A DNA stretch of 50,818 nucleotides from Acidobacteriota bacterium (GTDB taxonomy: Bacteria; Acidobacteriota; Terriglobia; Acidiferrales; UBA7541). Position numbers and translations under genes: made by a program. Positions within the stretch are counted from its first letter, which is position 1, and every line of letters begins with the position of its first letter. The stretch is taken from the NCBI GenBank assembly GCA_021812285.1, contig JAKAOH010000008.1, forward strand, positions 1-50,818, in the 5' to 3' direction. This document shows positions 17,131-24,755 of the stretch, in pieces. A model generated the notes under the pieces. That model worked only from the letters and a program-made list of their open reading frames with translations. It was not told the origin of the DNA and ran no database searches.

Positions 17131-17573
17131 TCATCTGGGACATGCAAAAGTAGGTTCACTGACCGCCTGCAGCAACATTTTCTGCTGTTCAGACCCCTTT
17201 TGTCATACTTTGTCAGTTCTTTCCAGTTGCGGAACTCTATCGCAATGAGCTTACATCCGCAAGCGGGATTCGAAGCAGGCCCGGGGTCTCGCTTGGTGAA
17301 CCGGGTGCGAGAACCGCAAAGAGTGGGACCATCATGGTCTGACTTCGAGCGGTTCGCACCCCGCGAAACTTCTGTGTGGACCTCGGGGCGCGAAGCAACC
17401 AGAGGTGTTCGGGAAGCCGCCGGCATCTCTGCTGCCCCGGGCCCGAAATTCGCTCGAACCTGCGGCGCGCCCGGTTATCGCCGTTTCCGGGCATTGCGCC
17501 GCTGGCATTCGGAAAGCGTCGGGTGAAAACCATGCGGCTTCCCAAATGGGAACTGTGAGACCACTTGACTGAA
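17131..17573. other. Divergent intergenic region upstream of regulator copy 2
   Basis: No gene was recognised. Visible elements are a near-direct repeat TTTTGTCATAC/TTTGTCAGTTC around 17197-17220, a small hairpin CAGCA...TGCTG near 17170-17190, and GACCATCATGGTC near 17328. These could be operator sites for the flanking regulators, but no good -35/-10 pair was identified. Confidence 0.4.
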
Positions 17574-18239
17574 ATGCAGACGGTCTTGATCGCGAGTACG
17601 AACCGATTTTTCTATGAGTCCTTACATCGTCTTCTTCGTCGCGAAAAAACGCTTCGGGTCCTCGAAATCCCCGTATCTTCTTCCAGTATTGCCGAGGACG
17701 TCTGCCGGCTCAATCCGCAGATTGCTGTGTTGACCCGGGAGCCGGGCGACGCCGACCTTGGCATGGCGCAGATCCTTCACGCCGCCGCGCCCAATCTGAA
17801 GATTTTGATGGTCGGTATGAAGGACGACCTGGCGACGTTCTTCCGCGCGGTGCGGGCGGGCGCGGTGGGCTATTTGCTGGCAGAGGTGCCGGGACAAGAG
17901 ATCGTCAAGGCGATTCATCAGCTCAACCGTGGAATGGTGGTCTGTCCGCCGCATTTGGAATGGGCCTTGTTTCAGTCGCTTTCCGCTGGCCCCCTCCCTG
18001 GCTCCTTCGGGCCGGAAAGTCGTCTTTCCAAACTCACGAACCGGGAACGCGAACTGGCTAGTTTGCTTTGTCAGGGATTGACGAACAAGGAAATCGCCGC
18101 ACGTCTGAATGTCTCGCTGCCCACGGTGAAAACCCACATCCACAACCTGCTGCAAAAAACCGACTCCGAGAGCCGAACGGACCTGATGCGTACGATCGAG
18201 TTCCTTCCCGAGACGAAAAGCCTACAGCCCACCGCATAG
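17574..18239 (+). CDS. LuxR/NarL-type regulator with aspartate-less receiver (copy 2)
   Basis: A 221-residue paralog of the regulator at 14994, matching it along the full length (MQTVLIASTNRFFYESLHRL against METVLIVSANRFFCESLYRL). ATG 17574 is chosen because it aligns with copy 1; a TTG nine bases upstream is also in frame. The HTH is nearly identical to copy 1 (CQGLTNKEIAARLNVSLPTV). The receiver again lacks the acidic pair (Ser-Thr here) and has Thr at the acceptor position (NPQIAVLT). It is most likely a phosphorylation-independent DNA-binding regulator. The two copies look like a local duplication separated by the HTH sensor gene. Confidence 0.85.
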   Translation: MQTVLIASTNRFFYESLHRLLRREKTLRVLEIPVSSSSIAEDVCRLNPQIAVLTREPGDADLGMAQILHAAAPNLKILMVGMKDDLATFFRAVRAGAVGYLLAEVPGQEIVKAIHQLNRGMVVCPPHLEWALFQSLSAGPLPGSFGPESRLSKLTNRERELASLLCQGLTNKEIAARLNVSLPTVKTHIHNLLQKTDSESRTDLMRTIEFLPETKSLQPTA

Positions 18240-18426
18240 CCTCCCTCACCAGCCGCTTCGCTGAGCCCGCCAGACAAAGCGAATCCATCGCGACATGGCG
18301 AGTGGCGGCATTTTTCATTCACTTCATGGCCGGATGGAATGTGAGCGAGCGCGGCAGACAGTGCCGATGTGAAACTACAATTCCCACCCTGAAGCACCAT
18401 CCTTCCTCTTATTCAATCTAAGCTAT

Positions 18427-18445
18427 CTGTATCTGATTGATACAG
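18427..18445. promoter_or_regulatory. Operator-like inverted repeat CTGTATC-N5-GATACAG
   Basis: Perfect seven-base arms CTGTATC (18427-18433) and GATACAG (18439-18445) around TGATT, in an AT-rich patch about 265 bases before the receiver-only gene. The size and symmetry suit a dimeric HTH regulator. No binding protein can be assigned. Confidence 0.45.
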
Positions 18446-18579
18446 GAATACTTGATTAAATTGGATTGGAAGTACCGGTGCAAGAGAGAGTGGCGGAAAG
18501 GGCTATGGAATCGAGGTGCATGCGGCCTGTTGGTGCGCAACGCTCGAGGCGGGCGAGGCAAATTCAAAATGGGGTCTGT

Positions 18580-18591
18580 GGAACTAGTTCC
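18580..18591. promoter_or_regulatory. Perfect 12-bp palindrome GGAACTAGTTCC
   Basis: A self-complementary 12-mer about 118 bases upstream of the receiver-only gene. It could be a regulator site; a palindrome of this length can also occur by chance. Confidence 0.3.
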
Positions 18592-18708
18592 AAGGTTTAC
18601 ATCGCGGGTCGAAACGGAGATGTTTGATACGCCCCATGGAAGGACTCGATCCAAATTCAATCCCTCTCAGCCTTGTATGGCTTCGCCGGGCCTTTCAAAA
18701 TCTCCAGC

Positions 18709-19080
18709 ATGACGGGGACACGCATTCGCGTAGTCATCGCCAATCCCACCAGGTTCTTGCGGGATGCGCTCTACGACGCGATTCAGGCGCAACCCGACTT
18801 CGAAGTGGTTGGCGAAGTGGCCGACGAGAGCGCCATCAGTAGCGTCGCCGATCGTCTGCGTCCGGACTGCCTGATTGTGCCACTCGAGCAGGAGGGCGGT
18901 CCGATGTTGCTCTGCGACCGCGTTCTCGAAAGCCATCCCGCGACGAAAATCGTGGCCATTGACCAAGGCACGGATGTCGTGGCGATCTACTGGAGGTGCA
19001 AAGACGGGCATCTGCGATGCACGTATGGCACGGCATCGCGAAAGGGAATCCTGCGCGCCTTGCGTTTCTCCGTTTCATGA
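18709..19080 (+). CDS. Receiver-only protein lacking the phospho-acceptor
   Basis: A protein of about 123 residues from ATG 18709 (an in-frame ATG at 18673 is possible). It opens TRIRVVIANPTRFLRDALYD and continues with FEVVGEVADESAISSVADRL, the usual beginning of NarL-type receivers. As in the two upstream regulators, the acidic pair after beta1 is missing (Ala-Asn) and the acceptor strand CLIVPLE has no Asp. There is no output domain; the protein ends after a basic tail. It sits just before the FecR-like and EPS export genes. It may act as a protein-protein switch for the EPS machinery, but this is inferred only from context. Confidence 0.65.
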   Translation: MTGTRIRVVIANPTRFLRDALYDAIQAQPDFEVVGEVADESAISSVADRLRPDCLIVPLEQEGGPMLLCDRVLESHPATKIVAIDQGTDVVAIYWRCKDGHLRCTYGTASRKGILRALRFSVS

Positions 19081-19149
19081 GGCCGCAGGAAATAGGGAGT
19101 ACCGGAAATCATCCAGCCAAATCGAATCGAGGATTCTGAAGGAGGAGTC

Positions 19150-19821
19150 GTGAAGCTGAACGGAACAACCGAAGCAAAGGGGCTCTTGGTGCTGGTCTGC
19201 GCCCTTCTTGTGGCGTTCCCATCCGCCTTGGCCGCCCCTCCCGCCGTGGCAATCGGCCGTGTCAGTGGCCGCGGTCCGATCCTGCTGAACGGCGTCTCCG
19301 CTCCGGCCGGGGCGAACATCTACGCCGGCAATCGCATCGCCACCGGCCGCCGGGCCGCCATCTACGTCGCCCTGGCACGCGGCGGGAAGCTGGTCTTCGG
19401 CGGCTCGACCATCGCCCGCATCAGTGAAAACACCACAGGAATTTCCGTCACGCTCAATCGCGGTGTCGTGGGTGTTGTCAGTGAGCCTCACGCCCCCGTT
19501 CTCGTGGACGCACACGGCGTAACCATCCGGACGAAGCAACGGGCGGGTGCCTACCAAGTAGCTTTGAACGGCAATTCTCTACGGATTCTTACCCGAACGG
19601 GCGGCGCGCTCGTCGAAGCGGCCAATCGCACGGTCGCCTTGGCGCCGGGGAAACTCATGAAGGCCAGTCTGGCTCCTAAAACGCCCTCTTCGAAAAAGAA
19701 AAAAGCTCTGATCGCGGTGATCACCGGCGTTGCGGTGGTGAGTGCGGGGGTGGGCATCGCACTGTCCTATCCTACGGAAACTTGCAAGTCGGTATCGCCC
19801 AGTGGATTCACCTGCCAGTGA
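19150..19821 (+). CDS. Exported FecR-like domain protein with C-terminal TM and KSVSPS tail
   Basis: A 223-residue protein from GTG 19150 (GAAGGAGGAG upstream). A signal peptide (GLLVLVCALLVAFPSALAAP) is followed by a FecR-type beta-rich domain at ~35-170 (VSGRGPILLNGVSAPAGANI, IYAGNRIATGRRAAIYVALA). A Lys cluster (KKKKALIAVITGV) then leads into a Gly/Ala-rich hydrophobic segment and the end CKSVSPSGFTCQ. Classical FecR proteins regulate sigma factors; none is nearby, and the domain here is placed outside the cytoplasm by the signal peptide. The next gene has the same domain and the same C-terminal module. A role in the envelope part of EPS assembly is suggested by the neighbours. Confidence 0.72.
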   Translation: MKLNGTTEAKGLLVLVCALLVAFPSALAAPPAVAIGRVSGRGPILLNGVSAPAGANIYAGNRIATGRRAAIYVALARGGKLVFGGSTIARISENTTGISVTLNRGVVGVVSEPHAPVLVDAHGVTIRTKQRAGAYQVALNGNSLRILTRTGGALVEAANRTVALAPGKLMKASLAPKTPSSKKKKALIAVITGVAVVSAGVGIALSYPTETCKSVSPSGFTCQ

Positions 19822-19903
19822 GCGGAAAAGGGAGTCAACCGCACGACGGGCTCGAGGGAGAAATCCGGTCCAGAGGACGCATTTCATCCTTAAGGAAGAA
19901 AAC

Positions 19904-20932
19904 ATGAAAAGACAGAATCGGTACGCGCGCAAAACGACGAGGTCCAATCCCGGAGCATGGCTGGGAGTCGGTGTGCAGCGGCTGCTGGCGATCCTCGTTA
20001 GTCTCGGTTTCCTTCTGTTTCCGGTGCCCGGAAACGCCGCTGAATCCATCGCCGTCGCCAGGCTGACCGGCACCGCCGTGCGCAACGGCGTGCCGCTGCT
20101 GAACGGGAGCATCGTATTCAGCGGCGATGCGGTCTCGACCGGCAACGGGTCCGCACTCCAGCTCTCGTCCTCTCCCGGCCAAAAACTCTGGCTCGGCGCC
20201 AATACCAGAGCCACCCTCGCCAGAAACCACGGCAACCTCACGATCGCGCTCGACCGCGGCACCGTTGGCTTCTCGGGCAGCAGCAAGGTCAGCGTCACGA
20301 TTGGCGGGCGCGATTTGGCCTTGCGCGGCGCCGGCGCCGCTCCGGTTCTCGCGCAGCTCACTTACGTCAATCGGCAGCAAGCGCAGCTCTGGCTGGCGAA
20401 GGGGTCACTCGAAATCGAGCAGGATGGTCATTCCGTCCTGCTGCAGGCGGAACCGGCAGGACTGGTCTCCTCGGTCGGCGGCGAATTCTCGCCGGCCACG
20501 CGCTCGCGCGCTGTTTTGGCTCCGCAGATGCAGGGTGGAACCGGCGGCATCAAGGGCCAAGTGGTGAACTCGAAACTGTTCATCGTCCCGGGCGCGAACG
20601 TCACGCTCACCAGCTCGACCGGCGTCACCTACACGGCGACGTCCAACGAGGAAGGTGCCTTCGTTTTCAATAACGTCCCTCCGGGGACCTACACCCTGCA
20701 CGTCTCGGCGCCCGGCTACGCGCCTTACGTCGAAACCAATTTTGTGGTCAAAAGCGGTGGCGTCACCAACGCCTACATCGAGCTCACAGGCAGAGGCAAG
20801 GGTCCGGCGGCAGGCGCGCACAACAAGGCGCTCATCATTGGCGTTATCGCCGGGGCCGGCGCTGCGGCCGGAATCGGCCTGGGTGTGGCACTCAGCGGCG
20901 GCAAAAAATCAGTCAGTCCTTCAACCATTTAA
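19904..20932 (+). CDS. Exported FecR-like plus carboxypeptidase-regulatory-like domain protein, KSVSPS tail
   Basis: A 342-residue protein from ATG 19904 (AAGGAAG upstream; the frame is open earlier without support). A signal peptide region (RLLAILVSLGFLLFPVPGNA) is followed by a FecR-like domain at ~45-215 (ARLTGTAVRNGVPLLNGSIV, GDAVSTGNGSALQLSSS). A CarboxypepD_reg-like beta-sandwich follows at ~222-305 (GIKGQVVNSKLFIVPGANVT, NEEGAFVFNNVPPGTYTLHV, SAPGYAPYVETNF). It ends NKALIIGVIAGAGAAAGIGL-GVALSGG-KKSVSPSTI, homologous to the end of the preceding protein. It lies 51 bases before the Wza-type gene and is probably in the EPS operon. Confidence 0.75.
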   Translation: MKRQNRYARKTTRSNPGAWLGVGVQRLLAILVSLGFLLFPVPGNAAESIAVARLTGTAVRNGVPLLNGSIVFSGDAVSTGNGSALQLSSSPGQKLWLGANTRATLARNHGNLTIALDRGTVGFSGSSKVSVTIGGRDLALRGAGAAPVLAQLTYVNRQQAQLWLAKGSLEIEQDGHSVLLQAEPAGLVSSVGGEFSPATRSRAVLAPQMQGGTGGIKGQVVNSKLFIVPGANVTLTSSTGVTYTATSNEEGAFVFNNVPPGTYTLHVSAPGYAPYVETNFVVKSGGVTNAYIELTGRGKGPAAGAHNKALIIGVIAGAGAAAGIGLGVALSGGKKSVSPSTI

Positions 20933-20942
20933 TACCGGGTCT

Positions 20943-20961
20943 GGCCCGACCAGGTCGGGCC
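20943..20961 (+). other. Intergenic hairpin before the export gene
   Basis: GGCCCGA (20943-20949) pairs with TCGGGCC (20955-20961) around CCAGG. There is no T-run, so it is more likely an mRNA-stability or processing element between the second FecR-like gene and the Wza-type gene than a terminator. Confidence 0.45.
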
Positions 20962-20983
20962 GGTCCGCAGGAGGGAATCTGAA

Positions 20984-22183
20984 GTGAGCGGCGAGGAGAT
21001 GAAAACGGCCAGACCAGTGACAGTCTGGCCCTTGGGCAGGCGGATTCTTTTACCGATCTTGGCCGCGTTCCTGCTGCCCCTGTCGCTGGCGGCTCAACAG
21101 CGTCAGGCGCCCGCTTCTTCCCCGGCCTCCGCCGCCCGGTCGTTCCAGGGCCAAACCACCCAGGATTACAACGCGCGAATCCAGCAATTGCTCGGGCAGA
21201 ACGGCGTTGCGAACTTCAACTCCTCGCTCGGCGACTACCGGATCGGGCCCGAAGATTTGCTGGAAATTTCCGTTATGGAAGCGCCCGATCTTGACCGCAC
21301 CGTCCGCGTGTCGGAAGACGGCAAAATCTCGCTGCCGCTGCTCGGCACGGTGCACGCCGCCGGCCTCACCTCGCGCCAACTGCAGGATGTGCTCGAGTAC
21401 CTGCTCAGTCGCAGCTACATGAAAAACCCGCACGTCAGCGTTTTCGTGCAGGAGATGCGCAGCCATCCGGTTTCGGTCTTTGGCGCGGTCGAAAAGCCCG
21501 GCGTCTTCCAAATACGCCAGGCGAAAACGCTGATCGAAGTGCTTTCCATGGCGCAAGGCCTGGCGACCGATGCCGGCGACACGGTGATCGTCATGCACCA
21601 CCCGGGCGACCCCGGCGTCGCAGGTCCCGCCGCGTCGCTCCATCCGGTTTCCGCGGGCACAACCGACCCTCAATCCGCCGCTGCCTCGCCTCAGTCGAGC
21701 GCGGCTTCCACATCAACGAATGACCCCGCTGATGGAATGAGCGTGAAAATCAGCCTGAAGAAGCTGCTCAATTCCGGCGATCCTCGCTACAACGTGCTCG
21801 TCTATCCCGGCGACGTCGTCAAGGTCACGCGCGCGGGCATCGTCTACGTCGTCGGTCAGGTGCGCCGTCCCGGCGGCTTCCTGCTCAAGACGAACGAGAA
21901 CATCTCGGTCTTGCAGGCGCTCGCGCTCGCCGAAGGCCTTTCCCCCACCGCGGCGGCCAAGAACGCGCGGATTATCGAGCCGGGAGCGTCGATAGGAACC
22001 AGGAAAATGGTTGCCGTAAATTTGGAGAAGATCCTGAAAGGAAAATCTCCCGACCTGATGCTCGAATCGCAGGCGATCCTTTTCGTTCCCGACAGCAAAG
22101 GCAAAGCGCTCCTGCACGGTTTTGTCCAGAGCATGGGCGGCATCGCGTCAGCCGTGAGCGGCGCCGCGGTTTACAGGTATTAG
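20984..22183 (+). CDS. wza: Polysaccharide export protein, Wza/OtnA family (Poly_export and SLBB domains)
   Basis: A 399-residue outer-membrane export component from GTG 20984 (AGGAGGG upstream). A signal peptide (RILLPILAAFLLPLSLAAQQ) lacks a lipobox Cys, so unlike E. coli Wza it is not an obvious lipoprotein. The Poly_export domain starts at ~80 (DYRIGPEDLLEISVMEAPDL, RTVRVSEDGKISLPLLGTVH) and runs to ~165. A first SLBB repeat follows (HPVSVFGAVEKPGVFQIRQA), then a low-complexity Ser/Ala/Thr insert at ~215-250, and a second SLBB (IVYVVGQVRRPGGFLLKTNE). One base separates it from the Wzc-type gene, so the two are translationally close partners of the export channel. Confidence 0.92.
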   Translation: MSGEEMKTARPVTVWPLGRRILLPILAAFLLPLSLAAQQRQAPASSPASAARSFQGQTTQDYNARIQQLLGQNGVANFNSSLGDYRIGPEDLLEISVMEAPDLDRTVRVSEDGKISLPLLGTVHAAGLTSRQLQDVLEYLLSRSYMKNPHVSVFVQEMRSHPVSVFGAVEKPGVFQIRQAKTLIEVLSMAQGLATDAGDTVIVMHHPGDPGVAGPAASLHPVSAGTTDPQSAAASPQSSAASTSTNDPADGMSVKISLKKLLNSGDPRYNVLVYPGDVVKVTRAGIVYVVGQVRRPGGFLLKTNENISVLQALALAEGLSPTAAAKNARIIEPGASIGTRKMVAVNLEKILKGKSPDLMLESQAILFVPDSKGKALLHGFVQSMGGIASAVSGAAVYRY

Positions 22184-22184
22184 G

Positions 22185-24578
22185 ATGGCAGACGAAAACA
22201 AAATTCAACCGTACGAAACCCAGCTCCCCGGCCCCGGAGATCGCCGTCTCGAACTGCTCCGCGGCTATCCGCTGCCCGAGGAAGGCGAAGAAGCCGCTTA
22301 CCTGCGCGCCTACTGGCGCATCCTGCGGAATCGCCGCTGGACGGTACTTTCGGCGCTGGCGGTCATCTTCACGCTCGTCACCATCTACACCGTGCGCGAA
22401 AAGCCCGTCTATCAAGCGAATTCCATGCTCGAGATTGAGCAGGAAAATCCGAACGTCGTCACCCTCAAGGAGATTTTCCAGCTCTCGAGCGTTTCCCAGG
22501 ACTACCTCAACACGCAATACAAGATTCTGAAGAGCGACAGCCTCGCTCGCCAGGTCATCGGGAAGCTGGGTCTCGCACAGAACAAGGAATTCAATCCTCC
22601 GCCGGGAAACTGGCCGTGGGATTCGGGCAAGAAAACGGCAAACGCCGGCGGTAAGCTGCCCACCGACGCTGCTCACGAGCAGATTGTTCTCCGCAATTTC
22701 AAAAACGATCTCAGCGTCAATCCGGTTCTTCGCAGCCGTTTGGTCACGGTTTCTTTCGATTCGCACGATCCGAAACTGGCGGCGAATGTCGTGAACGCGC
22801 TGGTCGCCGCTTACGTACAGCAAAATCTACAAGCCCATTGGCAGGCGAGCCAGCAGGCCTCCGTCTGGCTCTCGAAGCAGCTCGATGCGCTGAAAATCAA
22901 ACTCGAAAACTCCGAAGACAATCTGCAGCAATACGCCCAGGCGAACGGCCTGCTCTTCCTCGAAAGCGCGCAGGGCCTTAACGAAAACAGCGGCAATCAG
23001 CGCCTGCGCCAGCTGCAAGATGAACTAACAAAGGCCCAGGCCGATCTCTACCAGAAGGAATCGCTCTACCACCTGGTGCAGGCGGGCGATTACGCGGCGC
23101 TTCCCGGCGTCTTCGATAACCGCACGATGCAACAGCTCACCGTCGAACTCGCCGGACTCGAGCAGCAGCAGGCGCAACTCGCTCCGAATTTCCGGTCCAG
23201 TTATCCGAAAATGAAGGAAATTCAGAGCCAGATCGACCGCATTCAGGGCTTCCTCAAAAAACAGGAACAGCAGGCCGCGCGAAACATCGAGGATGAATAT
23301 ATCGCCGCGCAGCGCCGCGTCGCGCTCGTGCAGGACGCTTTCGAAAAACAGCAGAACCAGGCCAACGCCGTCGCCGAAAAATCCGTGCAGTACAACATCC
23401 TCAAGCGCGAAGTCGATAGCAACAAGCAGCTCTACGAAGGCCTGCTCCAGCGGATGAAAGAGGCGGGGATATCGGCCGGCCTCAAGGCCAGCAACATCCG
23501 CGTTGTTGATGCCGCCGTTCCTCCCGTCAAGCCCGTCAAGCCCCGCATCCTCCTGAATCTCGCGGTCGGCCTGTTCGTCGGCCTCGTCTGCGGCGTCAGC
23601 CTGGCGTTCCTCCAGGAACACATGGACGACACGCTCAAGACGCCTGACGACATCGAAAATTTCCTGCGCGCGCCTGCGCTAGCGATGATCCCGTCGAGCC
23701 GCGTGGCCAATCCGCGCGCAAACGGTCGCCACAAACAGAAGACCGATCCTCGGCCCCTGCTCGAAGCTTCGGGTTTCTCCGTTCCCGAATCGTTGAAAAC
23801 CATCTCGCCCAGCGGCAATGGCAACGGAAATGGCAGCGGGAACGCCCATGCCAATGGCAATGGCAACGGCTGGCTGCGCGTGGATTCCGCCCCGTTCGCG
23901 TACTCCCCGCTCGCCGAGGCGTTTCGCAACTTGCGCACGTCGGTTCTGCTTTCCACCGCGTCGCGTCCGCCGCAGTCTCTGGTTTTCGTCAGCGCCGAGC
24001 CTTCCGAAGGCAAAACGACCATCTGTTCGAATCTCGCCATTTCGCTGGCGCAGCTCGGCAAGCGCGTGCTCGTCGTCGACGCCGATATGCGCCGGCCGAC
24101 GATTCACGAATTCTTTCACCTATCGAAATCCGCCGGCCTCGTCAACTACCTCACCGGCGCTCCCGATTGGCGCGCGCTCGTGCAGCCCTCGGGCATCGAG
24201 CGTCTCGACTGCCTCGTGTGCGGCCCGGTTCCTCCGAATCCGAGCGAGCTGATTTTTTCGACGCGCATGCGCACGCTCGTCGCCGAAGCCAGCGCCGAAT
24301 ACGACCTCGCGCTCATCGACGCGCCGCCGCTGCTCAACGTCGCCGACGGCCGCATTCTCGCGACGATGGTCGAAGGCGTCGTCATGGTCGTCAAAGGCGG
24401 AGCCACGCCGCGCGAAATGGTTCGCCGCGCCGAAATCTACGTTTCCGAAGTCGGTGGCCATCTGATCGGCGTCGTTCTCAACGACGTCGACCTCCGCCGC
24501 GACGGCTACTACTACTCCGGCTACGACTACTATTCGCCGAATCCGGCCGACATCGCCGGCGGCAAGCCCAACGCATGA
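22185..24578 (+). CDS. wzc: Polysaccharide co-polymerase with BY-kinase domain (Wzc type)
   Basis: A 797-residue inner-membrane protein controlling chain length and export. A Wzz domain begins at ~40, with the first membrane segment at ~50-70 (RRWTVLSALAVIFTLVTIYT). A long periplasmic coiled-coil region follows (~210-440), and then a GNVR-type end and second membrane segment (RILLNLAVGLFVGLVCGVSL). A Gly/Asn linker leads to the cytoplasmic tyrosine autokinase, with Walker A SAEPSEGKTTICSNLA, A' RVLVVDADMRRPT and B DLALIDAPPLLNVADG. The C-terminus has a Tyr cluster (DGYYYSGYDYYSPN) for autophosphorylation. No separate phosphatase gene is present here. It follows wza by one base. Confidence 0.94.
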   Translation: MADENKIQPYETQLPGPGDRRLELLRGYPLPEEGEEAAYLRAYWRILRNRRWTVLSALAVIFTLVTIYTVREKPVYQANSMLEIEQENPNVVTLKEIFQLSSVSQDYLNTQYKILKSDSLARQVIGKLGLAQNKEFNPPPGNWPWDSGKKTANAGGKLPTDAAHEQIVLRNFKNDLSVNPVLRSRLVTVSFDSHDPKLAANVVNALVAAYVQQNLQAHWQASQQASVWLSKQLDALKIKLENSEDNLQQYAQANGLLFLESAQGLNENSGNQRLRQLQDELTKAQADLYQKESLYHLVQAGDYAALPGVFDNRTMQQLTVELAGLEQQQAQLAPNFRSSYPKMKEIQSQIDRIQGFLKKQEQQAARNIEDEYIAAQRRVALVQDAFEKQQNQANAVAEKSVQYNILKREVDSNKQLYEGLLQRMKEAGISAGLKASNIRVVDAAVPPVKPVKPRILLNLAVGLFVGLVCGVSLAFLQEHMDDTLKTPDDIENFLRAPALAMIPSSRVANPRANGRHKQKTDPRPLLEASGFSVPESLKTISPSGNGNGNGSGNAHANGNGNGWLRVDSAPFAYSPLAEAFRNLRTSVLLSTASRPPQSLVFVSAEPSEGKTTICSNLAISLAQLGKRVLVVDADMRRPTIHEFFHLSKSAGLVNYLTGAPDWRALVQPSGIERLDCLVCGPVPPNPSELIFSTRMRTLVAEASAEYDLALIDAPPLLNVADGRILATMVEGVVMVVKGGATPREMVRRAEIYVSEVGGHLIGVVLNDVDLRRDGYYYSGYDYYSPNPADIAGGKPNA
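23813..23870 (+). repeat. Coding GGCAAY hexanucleotide repeat (Gly-Asn linker)
   Basis: A run of GGCAAT/GGCAAC/GGAAAT units encodes GNGNGNGSGNAHANGNGNG between the second membrane segment and the kinase domain of the Wzc-type protein. Multiples of three keep the frame, so slippage would change linker length only. Confidence 0.8.
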
Positions 24579-24649
24579 GCGCCGCGGACAAGGTGGCAAA
24601 GTGCGCCGGTTTTTGGGGTTTGGATTTTGGGGTGTGTGAAGCTGTTTCG

Positions 24650-24719
24650 TTGTGAAATGTACCGTAATTGGTAGATAAGAAATAGATTAGATTGATTTTG
24701 GCCCTGTGGGTCGCAGGGC
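24650..24719 (+). promoter_or_regulatory. Candidate promoter and leader hairpin before the NusG-like gene
   Basis: A markedly AT-rich patch in an otherwise GC-rich locus holds TTGTGA (24650-24655), a 16-base gap and TAGATA (24672-24677). A hairpin GCCCTG (24701-24706) / CAGGGC (24714-24719) with a seven-base loop follows before the antiterminator gene. This could be an internal promoter with a leader on which the NusG-like protein acts. The hexamers are imperfect. Confidence 0.4.
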
Positions 24720-24755
24720 GAAGCTGTAGATGGACGGGTAAAAACGGAATTTGGA

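Larger units (their letters stand above)
18240..18708 (+). other. Long leader region with two operator-like palindromes
   Basis: No gene was recognised in this 470-base interval. It includes a locally AT-rich patch around 18415-18470 that would suit a promoter, and the two inverted repeats listed separately. It is long enough for a structured 5' leader upstream of the receiver-only gene. Confidence 0.45.
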
